Below, in pieces: positions 5,828 to 11,005 of a DNA stretch of 11,005 bases. Origin of the DNA: Paracoccaceae bacterium (GTDB lineage Bacteria; Pseudomonadota; Alphaproteobacteria; Rhodobacterales; Rhodobacteraceae); the NCBI GenBank assembly GCA_007121055.1, contig SKMM01000380.1:1-11005 (forward strand), read 5' to 3'. Each line of letters begins with the position of its first letter. Position 1 is the first letter of the stretch. The notes under the pieces were generated by a model. That model ran no database searches. It was not told the DNA's origin and saw only the letters and a list, made by a program, of their open reading frames with translations. A program made the position numbers and the translations under genes.

Positions 5828-8131
5828 TCAGCGGTGCAGGACCGGCGGCCGCAGGATCTGCGGCACGGGCGCGTCGGGGGCGGCCGAGACCTCCACGAGG
5901 CAGGAATGCGCGATGGGTCCCTGGGCGAGCGACGAGGTGCCCTTGTCCGGCGTCAGCGTGTTGGGGTTGCCGTGGCGGCAGGCGGGCCCGTCGGGGTCGT
6001 ACCAGGCGCCGGTGGACATCTGCACGACGCCGGGGCGGATCTCGTCGGTCAGGCGCAGCCCGGCGTAGGTGGTGCCGCGGGTGTTGTGCACGCGCACCGT
6101 GTCGCCGTCCTTGAGGCTGCGCGCCCCGGCGTCGGTGGGGTGCATTGTCAGCGCTTCGCGCCCGTCGATGCGGGCGGCGCGGCTGATGGGGCCGTGGTCG
6201 AGCTGCGAGTGGAGCTTGGTGGCGGGCTGGGTGGAGATGAGGTGCAGCGGCGCCTCGGGGGTGGCGTTGCCGAGCCATTCGAGGGGCTCGCGCCAGGCGG
6301 GGTGGCCGGGACAGTCGTCGAGGTTGAAGCCTGCGACGGTGGCCGAGGCGATCTCGATCCGGCCAGAGGGGGTTTTCAGCGGCCGCGCCTCGGGGTCGGC
6401 GCGGAAGCTCTCCATCAGGATCGTGGGGCGGTCGGGGGTGGGAAGGCGGGCCCAGCCCTGCGTCTGCAGCGTGTCCCAGTCGGGCAGGGTGACGCCGCCG
6501 CGGGCGGCGGCTTCGCGGGAGCTGTCGTAGAGGTGGCGGACCCACTCGGCCGCGCTGCGGCCCTCGGTGAAGGCCTCCTCGACGCCCATCCGGGCGGCGA
6601 GCATGCGAAAGATCTCGTGGTCGTCGCGGGCCTCGGAATACGGGGGCAGGGCCGCGTCCATGACCGTGATGTGGGGGTCCTTGGCCGAGAGGGCGATGTC
6701 GGCGCGCTCCAAGGTGGTTGTGCAGGGCAGCACGATGTCGGCGTGGCGCGCGAGGCTGTTCCAGCACCATTCGTTCGCCACGACGGTGTCGGGGCGAGCC
6801 CAGGCGCGGCGCAGGCGGTTGAGGTCCTGATGGTGGTGGAAGGGGTTGCCGCCGGCCCACCACACCAGCCGGATGTCGGGGTACTCCAGCCACCGTCCGT
6901 CATAGGCGCAGCCGCCGCCGGGGTTGTCCAGAAGGTCGGTGATGCGGGCCACGGGGATGTAGTGGGAGACCGGGTTCACGCCCTGCGGCAGCGCCGCGAA
7001 GGGCACGAGCCGGCGGTCGAGGCCATTGTTGTTCATCGCCGCATAGCCAAAGCCGATGCCGCCGCCGGGCAGGCCGATCTGGCCCAGCATCGCCGCCAGC
7101 GCGATGGCGGCCCAGAGCGGCTGTTCGCCGTGGTCCTGCCGCGTCAGGGAATAGGCGATGGCGATCATGGTGCGGTGGGCGGCCATGCGGCGGGCGAGGC
7201 TGCGGATCTCCTCGGCGGGGATGTCGCAGATGGCGGCGGCCCAGTCGGGGGTCTTTGCGACCCCGTCGCCCTCGCCCCTCAGATAGGCCGCGAAGCTGTC
7301 ATACCCCACGGTGTAGCGGTCGAGGAAGGCACGGTCCGCGAGCCCCTCGTCCATCAGCACATGGGCAAGGCCCAGCATCAGGGCCGCGTCGGTGGAGGGG
7401 CGGGGGGCGAGCCATTGCGCCGGGATGCCCTCGGGCATGTCGCTGCGCATCGGCGAGACGTTGACGAACTGACACCCGGCGCGGTGCAGCGCGGCGATGC
7501 CGTCGCGCACGACATGGGCGCCGGTGCCGCCCTGGCTGATCTGGGCGTTGCGCAGGGGCAGGCCGCCGAAGGCCACGAACAGCTCGCAGGACCCTTCCAG
7601 CGCCGACCAGGAGGTGGCGCGGTCGAGAAGGCCCCGGAAATCGCCGAGCACATGGGGCACGATCACCTCGGCGGCGGCGAAGCTGTAGGTGTTGACCGAG
7701 CCGGTGTAGCCGCCGATGCAGTTGAGAAACCGCTTGAGCTGGCCCTGCGCGTGGTGGAAGCGGCCGGCGCTGGCCCAGCCGTAGGAGCCCGCATAGATCG
7801 CCTGGTTGCCGTGGTCCCGGCGCACGCGCGTCAGCTCCTGCGCGAGCATGTCGAGCGCCTCGTCCCAGCCGACCTCGACGAAGGCGTCGGCGCCGCGGTC
7901 GGTGCCATGGCCCGGGGCGGGGCGGGCACTCAGCGGGCCGTGGTCGAGCCAGCCGCGGCGGATCGCGGGACGGGCGATACGCAAGGGGTCGTCCAGCAGC
8001 CCCACCATGCCCTGCCCGATGGGCGAGGGGTCGGGGTCGGTCTCCAGCGGGCGCAGGGCCTTGAGACGGCCGTTCTCCACTTCGACCCAGTAGCTGCCCC
8101 AATGGCTGTTGGTGAGGGCGGGGCGGGTCAT
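5828..8131 (-). CDS. molybdopterin-dependent oxidoreductase, BisC/TorA/DorA (DMSO reductase) type
   Basis: This 767-residue protein is a full-length catalytic subunit of the DMSO reductase family that lacks the N-terminal cysteine motif for an Fe-S cluster. It begins SHWGSYWVEVENGRL and has AGSYGWASAGRFHH (114-127), where Ser121 corresponds to the serine that binds molybdenum in DMSO, TMAO and biotin sulfoxide reductases. Other cofactor-binding stretches are WWAGGNPFHHHQDLNRLRR (424-442), LERADIALSAKDP (475-487) and HGNPNTLTPDKGTSSLAQG (720-738). There is no Tat signal, unlike TorA and DorA, so it is probably cytoplasmic like biotin sulfoxide reductase; the cofactor should be bis-MGD. Likely reaction: two-electron reduction of an S- or N-oxide, but the substrate is not shown. 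The ATG at 8131 overlaps the TetR stop as ATGA and has GGAG seven bases upstream. A longer frame to 8248 is only the antisense-free extension inside tetR. The coupling to a regulator is unusual and suggests pathway-specific control. Confidence 0.93.
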   Translation of the reverse strand: MTRPALTNSHWGSYWVEVENGRLKALRPLETDPDPSPIGQGMVGLLDDPLRIARPAIRRGWLDHGPLSARPAPGHGTDRGADAFVEVGWDEALDMLAQELTRVRRDHGNQAIYAGSYGWASAGRFHHAQGQLKRFLNCIGGYTGSVNTYSFAAAEVIVPHVLGDFRGLLDRATSWSALEGSCELFVAFGGLPLRNAQISQGGTGAHVVRDGIAALHRAGCQFVNVSPMRSDMPEGIPAQWLAPRPSTDAALMLGLAHVLMDEGLADRAFLDRYTVGYDSFAAYLRGEGDGVAKTPDWAAAICDIPAEEIRSLARRMAAHRTMIAIAYSLTRQDHGEQPLWAAIALAAMLGQIGLPGGGIGFGYAAMNNNGLDRRLVPFAALPQGVNPVSHYIPVARITDLLDNPGGGCAYDGRWLEYPDIRLVWWAGGNPFHHHQDLNRLRRAWARPDTVVANEWCWNSLARHADIVLPCTTTLERADIALSAKDPHITVMDAALPPYSEARDDHEIFRMLAARMGVEEAFTEGRSAAEWVRHLYDSSREAAARGGVTLPDWDTLQTQGWARLPTPDRPTILMESFRADPEARPLKTPSGRIEIASATVAGFNLDDCPGHPAWREPLEWLGNATPEAPLHLISTQPATKLHSQLDHGPISRAARIDGREALTMHPTDAGARSLKDGDTVRVHNTRGTTYAGLRLTDEIRPGVVQMSTGAWYDPDGPACRHGNPNTLTPDKGTSSLAQGPIAHSCLVEVSAAPDAPVPQILRPPVLHR

Positions 8132-8832
8132 GCGGGGTCTCCGTCGGAGGGGGCCAGGAGCGCGCCCAGCACCAGCGCCTGAACCGTGGCGCTGTAGCTC
8201 TCCAGCGTGACGCCCCGGCGGCGGTACTTGGCGCGCTTGACGTACCACTCCTGCAGGAGCGGCTTGATCAGCGCGGGCATCAGCGGCGGGCTGTCTGCGC
8301 GGAACCGGCCCGAGGCGACGCCGCGGGCGATGGCCTCGGCGAAATAGCCCTCGGTCAGGGCCTCGCTGTCCACGGCCATGCGGCGCTCGGCGGGGGGGAA
8401 GTTCTTGGCCTCCATGAAGGCGAAGGTGAACCAGGGCAGCATGGCTTCGGTCAGCCGCAGATGCGTGTCGATCAGCCAGCGCAGATGCGCCTCCGGATCG
8501 GCGCCTTCGGGCGGGGTGGCAAGCTCGCGCTCCACCGCTTCGGTGACCTCGGTCAGGATCATCTTCAGGAGCGTCGTCTTGCTGTCGAAATATGCATAGA
8601 GCCCGCCCGCCGAGATGCCCGTGGCGCGCGAGAGATCCCGCAGCGACATCGCCTGGAAGCCCTTGCGGTTGGAGAGCGTGAGCGCGGCCTCGAGGATGCG
8701 GCGCAGCTTGGGCACCGCCACGGCGGGCTTGCGCACGCCGATGGTGTCATGGTGGCGGGCGTGGATGGCGTGGAACAGCTCTTCGCCCTCGGGCGCGGGC
8801 TGGCGGAAGGAGGAACGGCTTTCGTCCGACAT
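8128..8832 (-). CDS. TetR/AcrR family transcriptional regulator
   Basis: The 234-residue protein has a TetR DNA-binding domain at about residues 42-93: KLRRILEAALTLSNRKGFQA, then SLRDLSRATGISAGGLYAYF (63-82) with DSKTTLL just after. The remaining helical part would bind a ligand and form dimers. About 40 residues precede the HTH, longer than usual. I chose the ATG at 8832; a TTG at 8862 in the same frame would add ten residues, and neither has a strong ribosome-binding site. The gene is divergent from the SDR-dehydrogenase operon, and a near-palindromic operator candidate lies between them (8908-8923). The most likely role is repression of both directions, relieved by an acyl-CoA or related pathway intermediate. 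Its TGA stop overlaps the molybdoenzyme's ATG. Confidence 0.92.
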   Translation of the reverse strand: MSDESRSSFRQPAPEGEELFHAIHARHHDTIGVRKPAVAVPKLRRILEAALTLSNRKGFQAMSLRDLSRATGISAGGLYAYFDSKTTLLKMILTEVTEAVERELATPPEGADPEAHLRWLIDTHLRLTEAMLPWFTFAFMEAKNFPPAERRMAVDSEALTEGYFAEAIARGVASGRFRADSPPLMPALIKPLLQEWYVKRAKYRRRGVTLESYSATVQALVLGALLAPSDGDPA

Positions 8833-8869
8833 GTTCGTGAAGCTCGGCGTCGTTTCGCGCAAGGATGTA

Positions 8870-8896
8870 TTGCCACACCCTGGATGAAGCTTTAAG
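8870..8896 (+). promoter_or_regulatory. candidate promoter of the SDR-dehydrogenase operon
   Basis: TTGCCA at 8870-8875 matches five of six bases of the sigma70-type -35 box, and TTTAAG at 8891-8896 matches four of six of the -10 box. The spacing is 15 bases (16 if TTAAGG is used), short of the ideal. It sits in the locally AT-richest part of the window, 50-70 bases before the SDR start, and the predicted transcription start (about 8903) would be right beside the operator candidate. Inference from sequence only. Confidence 0.35.
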
Positions 8897-8907
8897 GGGG
8901 AAATCTA

Positions 8908-8923
8908 TCGAACGACCGCTCGA
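8908..8923. promoter_or_regulatory. candidate TetR operator (16-bp near-palindrome)
   Basis: TCGAACGACCGCTCGA has the symmetric form TCGA-n-CG-nn-CG-n-TCGA: 12 of 16 positions pair by dyad symmetry, centred between 8915 and 8916. This length and symmetry suit a TetR-family dimer. It lies between the divergent tetR and SDR genes, just downstream of the candidate -10 box at 8891-8896, where a bound repressor would block transcription. The link to this particular TetR protein is inferred from position. Confidence 0.5.
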
Positions 8924-8930
8924 AAAGGAA

Positions 8931-8936
8931 GGGAGG
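8931..8936 (+). promoter_or_regulatory. ribosome-binding site that fixes the TTG start of the SDR gene
   Basis: GGGAGG, preceded by AAGGAA, lies five bases before the TTG at 8942. The next in-frame start-like codon, GTG at 8954, has GGAG directly abutting it, which is too close. The TTG is therefore the better start. Confidence 0.65.
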
Positions 8937-8941
8937 CCTTT

Positions 8942-9688
8942 TTGACGCAGGAGGTGCCGCAGTTTCCGGGGCTGGAGGGGCGCCGGGCACTCGTGACCGG
9001 CGCGTCCTCGGGGCTGGGGGTGCATTTCGCGCGCCTGCTGGCCGGGCAGGGCGTGGCGGTGACGGTGGCGGCGCGGCGGGCCGACCGGGTGGCGGCGCTG
9101 GCCGGCGAGATCGCGGGGGAGGCGCTGGTGCTGGACGTGGCCGACGCGCAGGCCGTGGCCGCGGCGCTGGAGGGAGAGACCTTCGACATCCTGATCAACA
9201 ACGCGGGCGTGACGCTGTCGGCCGCGGCGCTGGACCATGGCCCGGAGGACATCGACCGGATCCTCGACACCAACCTCAAGGGCGCGTTCCATGTCGCCCG
9301 CGCGGTGGCGCCGGGGATGATCGCGGCGGGGGGCGGGGCCATCGTGAATGTCGCCTCGATCCTGGGGCTGCGGGTGGCGGGGCATGTGGCGGCCTATGCG
9401 GCCTCCAAGGCGGGGCTGGTGCAGCTGACCCGCGCGCTGGCGCTGGAATGGGCGCGCCATGGCATCCGGGTCAACGCGCTCTGCCCCGGCTACATCGAGA
9501 CCGAGCTTAATCGCGACTTCTTCGCCTCCGAGGCGGGCGCGAGCCTGATCCGCCGCGTGCCCATGCGCCGGCTGGGGCAGGCCGGGGATCTCGATGGGCC
9601 GCTCCTGCTGCTTCTGTCCGATCTGGGCCGGTTCATGACCGGCACCGAGCTTGTGGCCGATGGCGGCCACCTTGTGTCATCGCTCTGA
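8942..9688 (+). CDS. SDR family NAD(P)-dependent oxidoreductase
   Basis: The 248-residue protein is a classical short-chain dehydrogenase/reductase. The nucleotide-binding motif TGASSGLG is at 19-26 and NNAG at 86-89. The catalytic residues Asn111, Ser139, Tyr152 and Lys156 (YAASK) are all present, followed by CPGYIETELN (181-190). ARR after the second beta strand (residues 44-46) suggests NADP rather than NAD, although this is uncertain. It likely interconverts a hydroxyl and a keto group, for instance on a hydroxyacyl-CoA, given the acyl-CoA dehydrogenase gene nine bases downstream. Translation starts at TTG, supported by a strong Shine-Dalgarno sequence. The gene is the first of the plus-strand operon and divergent from tetR, which probably controls it. 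Confidence 0.93.
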   Translation: MTQEVPQFPGLEGRRALVTGASSGLGVHFARLLAGQGVAVTVAARRADRVAALAGEIAGEALVLDVADAQAVAAALEGETFDILINNAGVTLSAAALDHGPEDIDRILDTNLKGAFHVARAVAPGMIAAGGGAIVNVASILGLRVAGHVAAYAASKAGLVQLTRALALEWARHGIRVNALCPGYIETELNRDFFASEAGASLIRRVPMRRLGQAGDLDGPLLLLLSDLGRFMTGTELVADGGHLVSSL

Positions 9689-9697
9689 AGGTTGCCC

Positions 9698-10900
9698 ATG
9701 GATTTCACCATCCCGCCCCGTGTCGAGGACTTTCGCGCCCGCATCGCCCGCTTCGTCGAGGACGAGATCCTGCCGGTGGAGGCCAACCGCGACGCCTGGG
9801 ACGCCCATGGCAACATCGCCCATGACTGGCTGGAGGCGCTGCGCGAGAAGGCGCGGGCCGAGGGGCTGTGGTGCCTGGCGCTGAGGCCCGAGACCGGGGG
9901 GCAGGGCCTCGGCAAGGTCGGGATGGCGGTCTGCTACGAGGAGATGAACCGCTCGATCTTCGGCCCCGTGGTGTTCAACGCGGCCGCCCCCGACGACGGC
10001 AACATGATGGTGCTGGAGCAGGCCGCGACCGACGCGCAGAAGGCGCGCTGGCTCGCGCCCATCGTGGACGGCCGGGTGCGGTCCTCCTTCGCGATGACCG
10101 AGCCGCATCCGGGCGGGGGCTCGGACCCCGGCATGATGCTGACGACGGCGACCAAGAAGGGCGGCTCCTACGTCATCCGGGGCCGGAAATGGTTCATCAC
10201 CGGGGCGGCCGAGGCGCGGCACTTCATCCTGGTGGCGCGGACCTCGGACGACCCGCGGCGGGGGCTGACGGCTTTCCTGCACGACCGTGACGAGCCCGGC
10301 TGGCGCATCGACCGGCGCATCCCGATCATGGGCCCGGAGGAACACGGCGGGCATTGCGAACTGGTCTATGAGGACATGGAGCTGCCCGCCGACCGGGTGC
10401 TGATGGGCGAGGGGCTGGGGCTGAAGATCACCCAGATGCGGCTGGGCCCGGCGCGCCTGACCCATTGCATGCGCTGGCTGGGGCTGGCCAAACGCTGCAC
10501 CGAGATCGCGCGCGAATACGCCGAGAACCGCCACGGCTTCGGCATCCGCCTGTCGGACCGCGAAAGCATCCAGATCAAGCTCGGCGATCTGGCGATGGGG
10601 ATCGAGGTGGGCCGCCTGCTGGTGATGAAGGCCGCCTGGGAGCTCGACCGCGGCAGCTTTGCCCGCAAGGAGGTGTCGATGGCCAAGATCCATGTGGCGA
10701 ACCTTCTGCACAAGGCCGCCGACGTGGCGATCCAGATCAACGGGGCGCGCGGCTACTCCACCGACACGGTGCTGGAGTGGATCTACCGCTACGCCCGGCA
10801 GGCCCGGCTGGTCGATGGCGCCGACGAGGTGCACCAGATGGTCCTCAACCGACACCTTGCGCAGGAAGGGCGCGACTTCTGGCGGTGGGAGGCCGCCTGA
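9698..10900 (+). CDS. acyl-CoA dehydrogenase family protein (ACAD10/11-like)
   Basis: The 400-residue flavoprotein has the acyl-CoA dehydrogenase layout: N-terminal helices (1-125), a flavin-contacting FAMTEPHPGGGSDP (131-144) and RGRKWFITGA (161-170) in the beta domain, and a C-terminal helical domain with QINGARGYSTDTVLEWIYRY (346-365). It should take two hydrogens from the C2-C3 bond of an acyl-CoA and pass electrons to ETF. In medium-chain enzymes the base is Glu in YEGTSQI; here the matching stretch is VDGADEVHQ, placing Asp373 at that position, as in the ACAD10/ACAD11 branch. The ATG at 9698 is preferred over a TTG at 9692 because GAAGG (9687-9691) lies six bases upstream, overlapping the SDR stop. 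It is co-transcribed with the SDR gene. The chain length of the substrate cannot be told. Confidence 0.94.
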   Translation: MDFTIPPRVEDFRARIARFVEDEILPVEANRDAWDAHGNIAHDWLEALREKARAEGLWCLALRPETGGQGLGKVGMAVCYEEMNRSIFGPVVFNAAAPDDGNMMVLEQAATDAQKARWLAPIVDGRVRSSFAMTEPHPGGGSDPGMMLTTATKKGGSYVIRGRKWFITGAAEARHFILVARTSDDPRRGLTAFLHDRDEPGWRIDRRIPIMGPEEHGGHCELVYEDMELPADRVLMGEGLGLKITQMRLGPARLTHCMRWLGLAKRCTEIAREYAENRHGFGIRLSDRESIQIKLGDLAMGIEVGRLLVMKAAWELDRGSFARKEVSMAKIHVANLLHKAADVAIQINGARGYSTDTVLEWIYRYARQARLVDGADEVHQMVLNRHLAQEGRDFWRWEAA

Positions 10901-10949
10901 GAAGACCGGACCACCCGACCACCTGCGCCACCTGGGGAGGAGACGCGCA

Positions 10950-11005
10950 ATGTTCACCGATCCACATCTCGCGCCACGCGCGGCCAACTTCCGCGCCCTG
11001 ACGCC
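10950..11005 (+). CDS. partial CDS, probable AMP-dependent acyl-CoA synthetase (N-terminus only)
   Basis: An ATG at 10950 follows a strong ribosome-binding sequence, GGGGAGGAGA (10934-10943), and the frame stays open to the window edge. The 18 complete codons read MFTDPHLAPRAANFRALT, with the last partial codon giving Pro. This resembles the start of long/medium-chain acyl-CoA ligases, which typically read like 'ANYxPLTPLSFLERAA'. It begins 49 bases after the acyl-CoA dehydrogenase stop, so it is probably the third gene of the operon and would activate the acid that the SDR and dehydrogenase then process. The product call rests on very few residues and on context. Confidence 0.55.
   Translation, partial: MFTDPHLAPRAANFRALT

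Noticed and set aside
5573..8182. 869-codon open frame on the plus strand
   Set aside because: It is the antisense shadow of the molybdoenzyme, whose cofactor motifs leave no doubt about the coding strand.
9677..10987. 436-codon minus-strand open frame
   Set aside because: It is antisense to the acyl-CoA dehydrogenase; the composition is His/Gln/Arg-rich without motifs.

Overview
The window is very GC-rich DNA, with G or C at most third codon positions. Its gene content (M81 peptidase, penicillin-acylase-type hydrolase, non-Fe-S molybdoenzyme, TetR, SDR, ACAD11-like dehydrogenase) resembles an alphaproteobacterium, most likely of the Rhodobacteraceae type. That placement is an inference from base composition and gene families; no rRNA or marker gene is present. 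I see no IS element, tRNA, rRNA, CRISPR array or phage gene.

Left part (1-4569). Reading leftwards on the minus strand are a carboxymuconolactone-decarboxylase-family protein (4162-4569), a penicillin acylase-family Ntn hydrolase (1758-4073) and an M81/MlrC-type metallopeptidase (223-1734). The last two are 23 bp apart and clearly form a unit. Together they could cleave amide bonds of an unidentified substrate, perhaps a small peptide or acylated compound. To their left is a non-coding stretch (about 59-222) with a perfect 11-bp hairpin (82-107) and an 85-bp long imperfect palindrome (128-212).

Middle (4570-8832). A 377-bp stretch without a convincing gene holds two hairpins. It is followed, still on the minus strand, by an exported trypsin-like serine protease (4947-5738), a Ser-ligated, BisC/TorA-like molybdopterin oxidoreductase without an N-terminal Fe-S motif (5828-8131) and a TetR-family regulator (8128-8832). 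The regulator's stop codon overlaps the molybdoenzyme's start codon (ATGA), so the two are probably translationally coupled.

Right part (8833-11005). A short divergent control region contains a promoter-like sequence and a 16-bp near-palindrome that fits a TetR operator. From it a plus-strand operon runs right: SDR (8942-9688), ACAD10/11-like acyl-CoA dehydrogenase (9698-10900), then the first 18 codons of a probable acyl-CoA synthetase (10950 to the window edge). The layout is that of a TetR-controlled acyl-CoA catabolic cluster. The most interesting questions are whether the molybdoenzyme belongs to that same pathway, whether a 4-hydroxyacid/phosphotransferase-type pathway continues past the right edge, and what the large palindrome near the left edge is. 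I cannot claim any demonstrably new system; the findings are leads.
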